DNA of 64,000 nt from Mesorhizobium tamadayense. GTDB taxonomy: Bacteria > Pseudomonadota > Alphaproteobacteria > Rhizobiales > Rhizobiaceae. How positions within the stretch are numbered: position 1 is the stretch's first letter; each line of letters opens with the position of its first letter. Location of the stretch: NCBI RefSeq assembly GCF_003863365.1, contig NZ_RQXT01000013.1, forward strand, positions 62,001 to 126,000. Reading direction: 5' to 3'. Position numbers and translations under genes: made by a program. This document shows, piece after piece, positions 15,581 through 24,816 of the stretch. The notes beneath the pieces are model-generated. The model saw nothing but the letters and a program-made list of their open reading frames with translations, was not told the DNA's origin and did no database searches.

Positions 15581-17247
15581 GCCTTGGCTTTCTGGGAAGC
15601 GAGTGCTGCGTCGCGCATCTGGGTGAGGGTCTGCCGGGGCGTGAGCGCTTCGGACGAGATGGCGATGTCGAGAACGGCACCCGTCGTGGAGTTGAGCGCC
15701 CGCTCGAACGCCGCCGCGAAATCCCCAGTGGATTCGACCCGCTCGGCGTGGAAGCCATAGGCCTTCGCCAGGATCACGAAATCCGGGTTCTCGAGCGAGG
15801 TTCCCGAAACGCGGGCCGGATAGCTCCGCTCCTGATGCGCGCGGATCGTGCCGTAAATGCCGTTGTTGATGATCAGCACGATCGGCTGCGCGCCGGCCTG
15901 CATGGCGGTGCCGAGTTCCTGGCAGTTCATCTGAAAGTCGCCGTCGCCGGCAAAGCAGACGACCGTGCGCTTCGGAAAAGCGACCTTGGCGGCAATCGCC
16001 GCGGGGAGGCCGTAGCCCATGGCGCCCGACTGCGGGGCAAGCAGCCGCGCCTGCGGCCCGAACTTGAAGAACTTGTTCGGCCATACGGTGAAATTGCCGG
16101 CGCCGTTGGTGAGGATGACGTCGGCCGGCAGGGTCTCGCGCAACCAGGCGCTGACCGCGACCATGTCGACTGAGCCGGGCTGCACGGGCGCGGCGAAGGT
16201 GCCTTCATAGGCCTTGCGCGCCGCCGCGCGCCATTCTGCCCAGGCGCCTTTGACCGGGGTCAGGGCTTTGGCAAAGGCGTTCGGGCCGGCATGGATGCCG
16301 ATCGCCGGCACATAGATCTTGCCGATCTCGCGGTCGGAGCCATGGACATGGATCAGCTTCTGGCGCGGCTCCGGTACGGAGAGCAACGTGTAGCCGTCCG
16401 TCGTCATCTCGCCGAAGCGGACATTGACGGCCAGTATCACGTCGGCATCGCGGATCAGCTTCTTCACATGCGGCACCACGCCGACGCCGGCCTCGCCGAC
16501 GAAGACAGGCGAATGGTTGTCGAACTGGTCCTGATAGCGGAAGGCGGCGACGACGGGGATGTCGGAAGCCTCGGCGAAGGCCTGCAAGGCCGAGCGCCCG
16601 TCCGCCGTCCAGTTGGCGCCGCCCATGAGCAGGATCGGCCTCTCTGCCGCAGCCAGCATCTTAAGCGCCGCGGCAATCGCATCCTGCGCCGGCGCAGCTT
16701 CGAAAATGCAAGCGGGGCCGCTGAGCGGCGCGGCCTCGGTCATCGTCGTCAGCATGTCCTCCGGCAGCGCAACCACGACGGGACCGGGCCGCCCCGTCAG
16801 GGCGGCCGTCCAAGCCCGCGCCACGATCTCGGGCAGGCGCGAGACATCGTCGATCTCGACCGCCCATTTGGCGACGGTTCCGAACACCGCCCGGTAGTCG
16901 ATCTCCTGGAAAGCCTCGCGCCCCTTCATGTCGGTGCCGACCTGGCCCACGAACAGGATCATCGGCGAACTGTCCTGCATCGCCGTATGAACACCGATGC
17001 TGGCGTTGGTCACGCCCGGGCCGCGCGTCGCGAAACAGATGCCCGGCGATCCGGTCAGCTTGCCATAGGCTGAAGCCATGAACGACGCGCCGCCCTCGTT
17101 GCGGCAGATCACATAGTCCAGCTTTCCGCGGGTGTCGTGCAGTGCATCCAGGACCGCCAGGTAGCTTTCGCCGGGCACGCCGAAGCTCTTGGTCGCGCCA
17201 AGCGCAATCAGGCACTCGACAAGAAGGCGACCGCCATTCCGGATCAT
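15577..17247 (-). CDS. thiamine-diphosphate-dependent enzyme (acetolactate synthase/decarboxylase-like)
   Basis: 556 aa, the standard three-domain length of the ALS/benzoylformate decarboxylase superfamily. Glu51 in CRNEGGASFMASAYGKLTG activates the ThDP ring, RGPGVTNASIGVHTAMQDSSP follows, and the GDG(434-436)-x24-NN(461-462) motif binds Mg-ThDP. It is related to acetolactate synthase large subunits, but no regulatory small subunit is nearby and the catabolic operon argues for a 2-oxo-acid decarboxylase or carboligase. Its stop overlaps HyuA by 4 bp. A 112-bp gap with a direct repeat separates it from the FAD dehydrogenase, so an extra promoter is possible there. Confidence 0.88.
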   Translation of the reverse strand: MIRNGGRLLVECLIALGATKSFGVPGESYLAVLDALHDTRGKLDYVICRNEGGASFMASAYGKLTGSPGICFATRGPGVTNASIGVHTAMQDSSPMILFVGQVGTDMKGREAFQEIDYRAVFGTVAKWAVEIDDVSRLPEIVARAWTAALTGRPGPVVVALPEDMLTTMTEAAPLSGPACIFEAAPAQDAIAAALKMLAAAERPILLMGGANWTADGRSALQAFAEASDIPVVAAFRYQDQFDNHSPVFVGEAGVGVVPHVKKLIRDADVILAVNVRFGEMTTDGYTLLSVPEPRQKLIHVHGSDREIGKIYVPAIGIHAGPNAFAKALTPVKGAWAEWRAAARKAYEGTFAAPVQPGSVDMVAVSAWLRETLPADVILTNGAGNFTVWPNKFFKFGPQARLLAPQSGAMGYGLPAAIAAKVAFPKRTVVCFAGDGDFQMNCQELGTAMQAGAQPIVLIINNGIYGTIRAHQERSYPARVSGTSLENPDFVILAKAYGFHAERVESTGDFAAAFERALNSTTGAVLDIAISSEALTPRQTLTQMRDAALASQKAKA

Positions 17248-17359
17248 TCTTCGACTCTCACTCTGGCGGCAAGCGGACCGAGCCTACCTTCGGTTCTATA
17301 CGTGCACTCTGGCGGATCGAGGCGAAATCAAGAAATGCGGTGTATTCGAAAGTTTTTCT
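17248..17359 (-). promoter_or_regulatory. 112-bp spacer with an 11-bp direct repeat, possible internal promoter
   Basis: CACTCTGGCGG occurs at 17259-17269 and again at 17305-17315, 46 bp apart, in the largest gap inside the operon, just upstream of the ThDP gene. A regulator-binding function is inferred only. Confidence 0.35.
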
Positions 17360-18766
17360 TTACTGAGCGGCGCGCACCAGAACGCCGGGATTCATCGTAT
17401 TCAGCGGATCGAACGCGCCCTTCAGACGCGCCATGAGCTCCCGCTCCACCGTGCTGCGATTCCGCTCGGCCAAGGCGATCTTGGCGCGCCCCAGTCCATG
17501 CTCGGCCGCGAAGCTGCCGCCCATCTCCGTGGCTAAAGATGCCAGCGCCGCGGCGAACTGTCCGGCCCTGCCGTCGAAATCGGCGCGGCCTTCCGGCGGC
17601 GACAGATTGTAGTGGATGTTGCCGTCGCCGAGATGCCCGAACGGGTTGATCCGCACGCCGGGAAGAATGTCGCTGCAGACCTTGTTGCCGGCCTCGATGA
17701 ACCTGGCAATCGCGCCCGGCGGCACCGAGATGTCGTGCTTCAATTGCTCGCCTTCCAGCCGCTGCCCCTCGGGCTGTTCCTCGCGCAGGCGCCAGAACTG
17801 CGCCCGATGCGCGTCAGACCTGGCCAGCGCGCCGTCCACGACCAGGCCTTGCTCCATGCCCCGCTCCAGCGCCGAATTGAGGATGTCGTCCAGAGGAACG
17901 CGCGGCGAACCTGACGCCAGGTCGACCAGCAGGTAGACGTTGCCTCGCGTCTCCATCTGATAGGCGAGATCGGGCAGGTGCTTGAGCGCCAGTGCCAGGC
18001 CGACATCGGAGAAGAATTCGAGGCCGGCAAGGAACTCTCCGGCCTCGCCGCGCAGGAAGGCGCCGAACGAGACGGCGGCGGCGCAGTCGGACATGACCAG
18101 AAGCGCGCTCGCCTGTTGGCGTGGCGTGGGATAGAGCCGCAACACCGCGCGTGTCACGATGCCCAGCGTGCCTTCGGCGCCGCAGAACAGCTTGCGCAGC
18201 TGATAGCCGGCATTGTCCTTCTGCACCGCGCGCAGGCCGTCCCACACCGCGCCGTCCGGGGTCACGACTTCGAGGCCAAGCACAAGATCCTGCATCATGC
18301 CATAGCGAAACGCCTGGCTGCCGCCGGCATTGGTGCCGATCAGGCCGCCGATCCTGGCGCTGCCCTCCGCGCCGAGATGCATCGGAAACATCAGCCCATG
18401 CGGCTCCAGCGCCTGGTGCAACGCGGCGAGCACGACGCCCGCTTCAACCGCGATCGAGCCGCTCTCCGGATCCGGTTCGCCGATCGCCGCCATGCGCGAA
18501 AGCGAGACGATAACCGCGTTGGGCCGATCGGCGACGGCGCCGCCGCACAGGCCCGTATTTCCGCCTTGCGGGATCACCGCCACGCCTGCCTCCCGGCATG
18601 CCTTTACGACTGCGGCAACTTCGGCCGTGTCCGAGGGCCTGGCAACGCCCAGAGGCGCGTCTCCATAGCGGTTCAGCCAGTCACGCTGGTAGGGCTCGGC
18701 GTCGTCGCCCGAAAGCCAGCCTTTCGGTCCGAGAATATCGCGCAAAGTGGTGACGGGGTCGGTCAT
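17360..18766 (-). CDS. FAD-binding dehydrogenase, GlcD / D-2-hydroxyglutarate dehydrogenase type
   Basis: 468 aa from ATG 18766 (MTDPVTTLRDILG); the longer frame to 18823 lacks a better start signal. VIPQGGNTGLCGGAV is the FAD pyrophosphate motif of the PCMH/VAO fold, MHLGAEGSARIGGLIGTNAGGSQAFRYG a second FAD contact, and NPFGHLGDGNIHYN and EHGLGRAK are the C-terminal substrate/metal motifs of the glycolate-oxidase GlcD / D-2-HGDH / D-lactate dehydrogenase group. It oxidises a 2-hydroxy acid and passes electrons to a quinone or flavoprotein. Between the transporter ATPase (53 bp) and the ThDP enzyme, it may produce the 2-oxo acid used by the latter. Confidence 0.88.
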   Translation of the reverse strand: MTDPVTTLRDILGPKGWLSGDDAEPYQRDWLNRYGDAPLGVARPSDTAEVAAVVKACREAGVAVIPQGGNTGLCGGAVADRPNAVIVSLSRMAAIGEPDPESGSIAVEAGVVLAALHQALEPHGLMFPMHLGAEGSARIGGLIGTNAGGSQAFRYGMMQDLVLGLEVVTPDGAVWDGLRAVQKDNAGYQLRKLFCGAEGTLGIVTRAVLRLYPTPRQQASALLVMSDCAAAVSFGAFLRGEAGEFLAGLEFFSDVGLALALKHLPDLAYQMETRGNVYLLVDLASGSPRVPLDDILNSALERGMEQGLVVDGALARSDAHRAQFWRLREEQPEGQRLEGEQLKHDISVPPGAIARFIEAGNKVCSDILPGVRINPFGHLGDGNIHYNLSPPEGRADFDGRAGQFAAALASLATEMGGSFAAEHGLGRAKIALAERNRSTVERELMARLKGAFDPLNTMNPGVLVRAAQ

Positions 18767-18819
18767 TGCGATACCTGCGATGTGTGGCACGCCGCGTATA
18801 GACAGGTGCGTCGCCCGGC

Positions 18820-19575
18820 TCAATGACCAAGCACCTGCGACAAGAACTGTCGCGTGCGCTCGTTCCGGGAAGAGGTGAAGAATTCCTCTGGAGGGGCCTC
18901 TTCGACGATCTCGCCGCCATCCATGAAAATCACCCGATCGGCAACGCGGCGGGCAAAGCCCATCTCATGCGTGACGCAGATCATCGTCATGCCTTCCGAA
19001 GCGAGCGTGACCATGACGTCCAGCACTTCCGCGATCATCTCCGGGTCAAGCGCGGAGGTCGGCTCGTCGAACAGCATGATCTGCGGCTGCATGCAAAGCG
19101 CACGCGCAATCGCGACACGCTGCTGCTGGCCGCCAGAGAGCTGGCCCGGAAACTTCATCGCCTGCTCGGGGATACGGACCTTCTCCAGATAACGCCGGGC
19201 GGTCGCCTCGGCTTCCGCTCGAGGCTGCTTGCGCACGATCATGGGCGCGAGCATGCAATTTTCCAGCACCGTCATGTGCGGGAACAGGTTGAAGTGCTGG
19301 AACACCATCCCGACCTCGCGCCTGATCCCGTCGATGTTGCCGACATCATCGTTGAGCTCGGTGCCGAGCACGGTGATGCGGCCACCATTGTGCTGCTCGA
19401 GCCGGTTGATACAGCGGATCATGGTGGACTTGCCGGAGCCGGAGGGACCGCAGACGACGATCCTTTCGCCCCGCTCCACGGAAAGATTTATCTTCCGCAG
19501 CGCGTGGAACGACCCGTAGTATTTGTCGAGGTTTTCGATGCGCACGGCGGCGCCGGGTGACTGCGTCGAATTCAC
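18820..19575 (-). CDS. aapP: amino-acid ABC transporter ATP-binding protein (AapP-type)
   Basis: 251 aa from GTG 19575, chosen because GGAGG sits 5 bases before it; the frame is open far upstream but overlaps the permease gene. Walker [11 protein letters not shown]-loop [18 protein letters not shown], signature [15 protein letters not shown], Walker [13 protein letters not shown] and H-loop VTHEMGFA are all intact. These are typical of polar-amino-acid importer ATPases. It is the last gene of aapJQMP, 11 bp after the permease stop. It energises uptake of the operon's substrate at the inner membrane. Confidence 0.95.
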   Translation of the reverse strand: MNSTQSPGAAVRIENLDKYYGSFHALRKINLSVERGERIVVCGPSGSGKSTMIRCINRLEQHNGGRITVLGTELNDDVGNIDGIRREVGMVFQHFNLFPHMTVLENCMLAPMIVRKQPRAEAEATARRYLEKVRIPEQAMKFPGQLSGGQQQRVAIARALCMQPQIMLFDEPTSALDPEMIAEVLDVMVTLASEGMTMICVTHEMGFARRVADRVIFMDGGEIVEEAPPEEFFTSSRNERTRQFLSQVLGH

Positions 19576-19586
19576 TTGCGCCTCCA

Positions 19587-20666
19587 CTATCGTTCGCCGA
19601 CCGACATGCGGCGCTCGAGGAAGGCGCCGTAGCGGGACAGGCTGAAGACGAAGACGAAGTAGATGAAGGCGATGAAGGCATAGACCTCGACATAGGCGAA
19701 ACGCCACTCGCCGGTTCCGTAGGCGGCATTGCCGGATGCCAGGATCTCGAAGAATCCGACGATGACCACCAGCGACGTCTCCTTGAACGAGATGACGAAC
19801 TGATTGATCGTCGCCGGCAGCGCGTTGCGCATGGCCTGCGGAAGAAGGATGCGGCCGATGCGCTGCCAGTAACTCATGCCGAGGGCCATCGCGGCCTCTT
19901 CCTGTCCCTTCGGGACGCCCTGCATGCCGCCTCGCACGATCTCCGCCTGATAGGCCGAGAAGAACAGGGCGGAGCCGATGATCACCCGGTAGAGCTTGTC
20001 GCCCGCAAGCCATTGCGGCAGCGCGAAAGGCAGCACGACGGCAAAGGTGAAGAGGATCGAGATCAACGGCAGCGAGCGCACCCCATCGATGATCAGACCG
20101 GTGGTATGCGATATCCAGGGGAGTTCCGATCGGCGCAAGAGAGCCAGGCAGATCGCCAGCGGGAAGCCGATCAGGCAAGTGGTGACGAAGATGAACAGCG
20201 TCAGCGCCAAACCGCCCCATGCTTCCTCGCCGACATAGGCAAGGCCGAGCATGCCGCCTTTCATCAGCACATAATAGAGCGCTGTTCCAACTCCCCACAC
20301 CAGCGCGATGCGGCGACCCGTCCAGAAGGCTGGAATACAGCTCAGCACCGTCATGACCACCACGGCCACGCAGGCGAGCGCCGAACGCCATTGCTCCTCA
20401 AAGGGATAGAGGCCGAATAGGATGATCCGCCACCTGGCAGCGATGACCGACCAGCAGGCGCCGGCCGCCGCCTGGCACGCCTCCGGTCCGCCGCTTGTGG
20501 TGAAGACGGCCGAGAAGATCGCCCAGTTGAGCAGCTTCCAGGCGAGAAAGACCATAGTCGCGAGGGAGACCAGTGACAATAATGCCTGAAGCGGCCTCGC
20601 GAAGAAGCGTCGCCTCAGGTCCTCGATCCGTCCCGGAGCAGAGGGAGCAACAACGATCATCTCCAT
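19587..20666 (-). CDS. aapM: amino-acid ABC transporter permease (AapM-type)
   Basis: 359 aa with long hydrophobic segments from residue about 25 on. The EAA-type cytoplasmic loop [56 protein letters not shown] (split here only by reading) is characteristic of His/Glu/Gln/Arg-family permeases, and the periplasmic cysteine-containing insert after the first helix is typical of AapM. It follows AapQ by 3 bp. With AapQ it forms the membrane channel for the amino-acid-like substrate. Confidence 0.93.
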   Translation of the reverse strand: MEMIVVAPSAPGRIEDLRRRFFARPLQALLSLVSLATMVFLAWKLLNWAIFSAVFTTSGGPEACQAAAGACWSVIAARWRIILFGLYPFEEQWRSALACVAVVVMTVLSCIPAFWTGRRIALVWGVGTALYYVLMKGGMLGLAYVGEEAWGGLALTLFIFVTTCLIGFPLAICLALLRRSELPWISHTTGLIIDGVRSLPLISILFTFAVVLPFALPQWLAGDKLYRVIIGSALFFSAYQAEIVRGGMQGVPKGQEEAAMALGMSYWQRIGRILLPQAMRNALPATINQFVISFKETSLVVIVGFFEILASGNAAYGTGEWRFAYVEVYAFIAFIYFVFVFSLSRYGAFLERRMSVGER

Positions 20667-20669
20667 CTC

Positions 20670-21833
20670 TCATCCCCTCAGTTGATTGCCCTTGAGGGCA
20701 ATGGCTTTGTTGATCCGGTTGAAAACGGCAGCCAGGCTGAGGTTGATCGTGAGGAAGCCTGCCATCAGGATTCCGATCGCTTCCAGCGTCTGGCCGGAAT
20801 GGTTGATCGTCAGCGCCACGATCATGAAGAAGTCCGTGAAGCCCACCGCGATGCCCATCGTCGTTGCCTTGATCAGCCACACATACTGGTTGGCGAGGAT
20901 CGGCAGCATAGCCCGGAGCGCAAGCGGTAGTCTGACCAGCGTGAAGACCCGCCATGGGCTGAGCCCCAGCGAAAGTGCGGCCTCCATCTGGCCCTTGCCG
21001 ACCGCCTTGAAGCCGCCGCGCACGATCTCGGCGATATAGGAGCCGCCATAGATGGCGATGGCGATAGCAAGCGCGGAAAACTCCGGTGGAATGCGCAGAC
21101 CGCCCTTGAGATTGAGACCTTGCAAAGCGGGGAAATCCACGAGCGGCAGGTCCGGGAGGCGGCCGATTGCCAGAATGATGGCCGCGCCGGCCAGCGCCGC
21201 CGCCGCGCCGGCGAGTTGGATGGCGAGGCGCTCGCCGATCGGCTGGCTCAGACGCGATGTCCTGCCCAGCCAGACCGGCAGCGCGATGGCGGCGATCAAG
21301 GCGAATATAGCCAGCGTCATTGCTGGGCCGCCGACATTCGGGACCGGCACGTAGAGCCCGCGGCTTGTGAGCAGCATGCCCCAGGCTTCGTATGCGCTGC
21401 GCGGTGTCGGAAGGTGGGTGATGACCGCGTACCAGAAGAAGACCTGGAGGATCAGCGGGATGTTGCGGAAGATGTCGACATAGGTGCGGCCAAGCAGTCG
21501 CGCCAACTCATTCGAGGAGGTTCGCGCCAGGCCGACGATCGTTCCAACGATCGTCGCGAGCATCAGCCCGACGCTCCCCAGGAAGAGCGTGTTGATGATG
21601 CCGATGAGGAAGAACCACCAGTAGGGATCATTGGCCGTGGCAGGCAGGAGCGAGAAGTTCACGTCCCATCCCGTCGACTTCGACAGGAAGTCGAATCCGG
21701 AGGTGATCCCTTGCTCAGCCAGGTTCTGCCGGGCAATCGCAACGCCGGCAAGCACAAGTGCTGCGATCGAGCCGACATAGAGAAGCTGCAACAGCGCGTT
21801 GCGGACCTTCTGATTTCTCAGCAGGCTGCTCAT
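20670..21833 (-). CDS. aapQ: amino-acid ABC transporter permease (AapQ-type)
   Basis: 387 aa from ATG 21833 (MSSLLRNQKVRN). An N-terminal helix (about 15-30) is followed by a large periplasmic segment with NFSLLPATANDPYWWFF, then permease helices with RTYVDIFRNIPLILQVFFWY and the EAA loop IVRGGFKAVGKGQMEAALSLGLSPW. Length and architecture match AapQ rather than the short HisM type. It is encoded between the binding protein (82 bp) and AapM (3 bp). Confidence 0.93.
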   Translation of the reverse strand: MSSLLRNQKVRNALLQLLYVGSIAALVLAGVAIARQNLAEQGITSGFDFLSKSTGWDVNFSLLPATANDPYWWFFLIGIINTLFLGSVGLMLATIVGTIVGLARTSSNELARLLGRTYVDIFRNIPLILQVFFWYAVITHLPTPRSAYEAWGMLLTSRGLYVPVPNVGGPAMTLAIFALIAAIALPVWLGRTSRLSQPIGERLAIQLAGAAAALAGAAIILAIGRLPDLPLVDFPALQGLNLKGGLRIPPEFSALAIAIAIYGGSYIAEIVRGGFKAVGKGQMEAALSLGLSPWRVFTLVRLPLALRAMLPILANQYVWLIKATTMGIAVGFTDFFMIVALTINHSGQTLEAIGILMAGFLTINLSLAAVFNRINKAIALKGNQLRG

Positions 21834-21915
21834 TGACCAATCTTTCCCGAGTTTGTCGCCAGCTCCGCCCGGCAAAAGCCGAGCAGAACCCACAGCGAGC
21901 CGCGTTAAGAACGGA

Positions 21916-22944
21916 TCAGTCGATCACCAGCGGGAACAGGACGCCGCCATTGTTCCACAGGTTGGTCAGCTCGCGGTCCATCTTGTAGGGCGAGTCCTTG
22001 CCGAGATCGCGCTCGAAGATTTCGCCGTAATTGCCGACCTTCTTGATCACGTTGTAGGCCCAGTCGTCGGCAAGCCCGAGACCCTTGCCCATGCCGGGCG
22101 ACACGCCGAGGAATTTCGCCACCTGCGGCGATGTCGGCTTGGCCTTGATCTCGTCGACGTTCTTGGAGGTGATACCTTCCTGCTCAGCAAAGATCAGGGC
22201 GCTGAGCGTCCAATTTGCGATGTCGACCCAGTTGTCGTCGCCCTGCCGCATGATCATGACTTCGGGCTCGACGGCGAGCACGTCGGGCAGGATGACATGG
22301 TCTTCGACCTTGCCCTTGGCGATGCGGGCGATGGCGAGCGTCGGGCCCCACTGCGCATAGAGATCGCAGCGTCCGGAGAAATAGGCCTGTTCGAGCTCTT
22401 CCGTCTTTTCGATGAGCACCGGTTCGAGCTTGATGCCGAGCTTGGCCGTATAGGCCGCGACCTGCTGTTCCTGCGAGGTGCCGGCGGGAATGCAGATCGT
22501 GCCGCCGGCGGCGTCCTTGAGCGACTTCAGATTGAGCTCCTTGTGCGCCATCACCTTGGTCGTTCCGAGGTAATAGGAGGTGGAGAACTGCAGGCCGAGC
22601 TCGGTGTCGCGGCTGAGCGTGCCGCCCGACGCCTTGATGATGATGTCGACATCGCCCGACTGCAGAGCCGGCCAGCGTTGGGCCCAGCTGATCGGAACGA
22701 CCTTCAGCTTTGCTGGATCGCCGAACACGGCCGCGGCCACTGCCTTGCAGAGGTCGATATCCATGCCCTTCCAACTGCCTTTGTTGTCCACCTCGGCGAA
22801 GCCGAGATAGGAGCCGTCATGGCCGGTACAGTTCAGCACGCCGCGCGCCTTGACGGTTTCGAGCGTCTTGCCGCCCGCTGCTTCGGCCGGCGCTGCAAAA
22901 TGCACGAGGCCAAGGGCCAGGGCCCCCCATTTCATCATTTTCAT
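21916..22944 (-). CDS. aapJ: periplasmic amino-acid-binding protein (AapJ-type)
   Basis: 342 aa. A short signal peptide (MKMMKWGALALGLVHFAAPAEA, cleaved near residue 22) precedes the mature GGKTLETVKARGVLNCTGH. DIDLCKAVAAAVFGD, TLSRDTELGLQFSTSYYLG and GTICIPAGTSQEQQVAAY are the ligand-cleft elements of the general L-amino-acid-binding protein family. A GGAGA ribosome-binding site lies 7 bases before the ATG. It is the first transporter gene, 87 bp after the LysR gene on the same strand. Aap systems are broad-specificity, so the ligand cannot be read from sequence. Confidence 0.93.
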   Translation of the reverse strand: MKMMKWGALALGLVHFAAPAEAAGGKTLETVKARGVLNCTGHDGSYLGFAEVDNKGSWKGMDIDLCKAVAAAVFGDPAKLKVVPISWAQRWPALQSGDVDIIIKASGGTLSRDTELGLQFSTSYYLGTTKVMAHKELNLKSLKDAAGGTICIPAGTSQEQQVAAYTAKLGIKLEPVLIEKTEELEQAYFSGRCDLYAQWGPTLAIARIAKGKVEDHVILPDVLAVEPEVMIMRQGDDNWVDIANWTLSALIFAEQEGITSKNVDEIKAKPTSPQVAKFLGVSPGMGKGLGLADDWAYNVIKKVGNYGEIFERDLGKDSPYKMDRELTNLWNNGGVLFPLVID

Positions 22945-23031
22945 GTTGTTGTCTCCACTGTTGAGATTGTTCCGTTTCTTGTTGTTGGAGTCCGGAAGAA
23001 GCCTTTCGGAACTCGGTCGCGAAGCCGCTCC

Positions 23032-23982
23032 CTAGTCGGAGAGCGGGGTCGGTTTCGGCAAAGAGGAAATCTTCAGATCGCTCCGCCAATCCTGCTTGAC
23101 GAGCCATCGATGGAGCGCTGCCACTGCCTTCACGCGCAGATGCCCGCGCGGAACGACAAGGTAAAATCCCGGGACTTCCTCCGGCCTCATATCGGCCAGC
23201 GCATCGCGGCCGATCGGCGCGACCAGCGCGCCCGACCTGAGGTCTTCTTCGGCGTCGATGACAGAGACCAGGCCCACGCCTATGCCTTGAAGGGTTGCTC
23301 TGCGCATGGTCGCCGCGTCGTCGAAGCTGATGCTTCGGTCGCCCTCGGTCTGCTCCACGGCGAGGTGCCGCAATATGTCGGGCCACAGGCGCTTCGACTT
23401 GACGGTGTCGAGCAGCGTGAACTGCGTCAGGTCATGCGCCGACTTGATCTTCTCGCCGATCGCCGGCGTGCAACAAATGACCTTCGGATCCGGCACCAGG
23501 AGCGTGGTCTCATAGTCCGGCCAGTTGCCGTAGCCCCACTGCACCGTCATATCGATGTCGTCGCGCCCGAAGTCGGGCAGGTCGACCATCGTCGTCAGGC
23601 GCAGATCCGCGCCCGGCAGGATTTCTCTGAACAGGGAAAGGCGCGGCAGCAGATAGTGGGTGGCGAAATAGGGACTCGCATTGAGGTTGATGCGGTCCCG
23701 GTAGGTCGACTTGGTGACGCGGCGAACGCCTTCGGCAAACTCGTCGAAGCCGGCCTTGACGTAGTGCGAAAGCAGGATCGCCTGCTCGGTCAATTCGATC
23801 GAGCGGCCCTTGCGCTCGAACAGCGTCACTTGAAGCGTGTCCTCGAGAAGCTTGATCTGCTGGCCGACGGCCTGCGGCGTCACCAAGAGCTCGTCGGCGG
23901 CCTGCCGGAAGCTCTTGTGCTCCGCGACGGCGTGGAAGACTCGAAGTGCATTGAGCGAAGGAAGGCGAAGCTTGCCGGCCAT
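23032..23982 (-). CDS. LysR-family transcriptional regulator (GcvA-like)
   Basis: 316 aa from ATG 23982, preceded by a strong GAGGAGG site; a longer frame to 24039 exists. The N-terminal winged helix reads LPSLNALRVFHAVAEHKSFRQAADELLVTPQAVGQQIKLLEDTL, with the GcvA-like PSLNALR start. The C-terminal part is a type 2 periplasmic-binding-like effector domain. It lies between two SDR genes and the Aap operon, all on one strand, so it probably controls the transporter and the downstream catabolic genes. Its effector is probably the imported compound or a breakdown product. Confidence 0.9.
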   Translation of the reverse strand: MAGKLRLPSLNALRVFHAVAEHKSFRQAADELLVTPQAVGQQIKLLEDTLQVTLFERKGRSIELTEQAILLSHYVKAGFDEFAEGVRRVTKSTYRDRINLNASPYFATHYLLPRLSLFREILPGADLRLTTMVDLPDFGRDDIDMTVQWGYGNWPDYETTLLVPDPKVICCTPAIGEKIKSAHDLTQFTLLDTVKSKRLWPDILRHLAVEQTEGDRSISFDDAATMRRATLQGIGVGLVSVIDAEEDLRSGALVAPIGRDALADMRPEEVPGFYLVVPRGHLRVKAVAALHRWLVKQDWRSDLKISSLPKPTPLSD

Positions 23983-24065
23983 GGTGAATTCCGCCTCCTC
24001 TGGTTCGAGACTCCGTCGATCAGGCACTGCCGTATTCAACCGCCGCCGGCGGCTTGGAAACTGGT

Positions 24066-24815
24066 TCAGGCGTATATGTAACCGCCTGAGACAATTACGT
24101 TTTCACCGGTCATATAGGTGTTCTTCGGGCCACCCGTCATCAGCACCCACTCGGCGATTTCCGCCGGCTCGGCGCCGCGGCCGAGCGGGCTGGCCTTGGC
24201 CAGTTCCTCGAGGAAGCCGAGGGCTTTGGCCTTCTCCGTGGCCATGCCTGCGGGCGCCACCGAGTTCACCAGGATCCCATCCTTTGCGACGTGATGGGCA
24301 AAGGAACGCGTAAGGCTGACGACGGCCGCCTTGGTCGCCGCATAATGGGCGTTCTGCGGATGCGCCTTGAAGGCGTCGACCGAGGTCAGGTTAACGATCC
24401 GCCCGCGCACATAGCTCTTCGGTTCCTGCGACTGCATGTGGCGCACGGCCGCCACCATCATGTGGTAGGTGCCCTTGATGTTGATGCCATTGGAGGCATC
24501 CCACTCGGCGTCGGTGATCTCGAGGAGAGGACGGCGAGGATAGATCGCGGCGCAATTGATCAGCGTGTCGACGCGCCCGAGCTTCGCAGCAATGGTATCG
24601 AAGGCGGCATGGCATTGAGGGCCGACCTGGATATCGCAGACGGCGGTGGCGGTCAGCAGGCCCTTGGCCCGTGCCGGTTCAAGCACGCCCTCGGCGGCGT
24701 CTTGGTTGATGTCGATGACGCCGATCTTTGCCGCCCCGGCCTCGACAGCCATGCGAGCCAAAAGCGCGCCGAGGCCAGAGCCGCCGCCAACGATGAGAAC
24801 GGAAAGATCCTTCAT
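24066..24815 (-). CDS. short-chain dehydrogenase/reductase
   Basis: 249 aa from ATG 24815, preceded by [28 protein letters not shown] is the cofactor loop, with a Gly-Gly-Gly-Ser-Gly variation of the TGxxxGxG motif. [11 protein letters not shown] replaces the usual NNAG by [13 protein letters not shown] carries Ser, and HYAATKAAV the catalytic Tyr-x3-Lys. Classical SDR of unknown substrate; Asp in [10 protein letters not shown] suggests NAD(H) preference. It starts 1 bp after the stop of the preceding SDR, so both are co-transcribed. Confidence 0.88.
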   Translation of the reverse strand: MKDLSVLIVGGGSGLGALLARMAVEAGAAKIGVIDINQDAAEGVLEPARAKGLLTATAVCDIQVGPQCHAAFDTIAAKLGRVDTLINCAAIYPRRPLLEITDAEWDASNGINIKGTYHMMVAAVRHMQSQEPKSYVRGRIVNLTSVDAFKAHPQNAHYAATKAAVVSLTRSFAHHVAKDGILVNSVAPAGMATEKAKALGFLEELAKASPLGRGAEPAEIAEWVLMTGGPKNTYMTGENVIVSGGYIYA

Positions 24816-24816
24816 C

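Noticed and set aside
15581-16084. HyuA frame open about 500 bp upstream, suggesting a fusion with the ThDP enzyme
   Set aside because: The upstream part is out of frame with the ThDP gene and Arg-rich; ATG 15580 overlaps that gene's stop by 4 bp as in the other junctions.
15577-17247. Naming the ThDP enzyme ilvB or gcl
   Set aside because: Motifs only place it in the superfamily; no small subunit or hydroxypyruvate isomerase is nearby.
19576-20391. AapP frame open upstream, suggesting a permease-ATPase fusion
   Set aside because: The extension is an out-of-frame reading of AapM; GTG 19575 has a strong GGAGG site.
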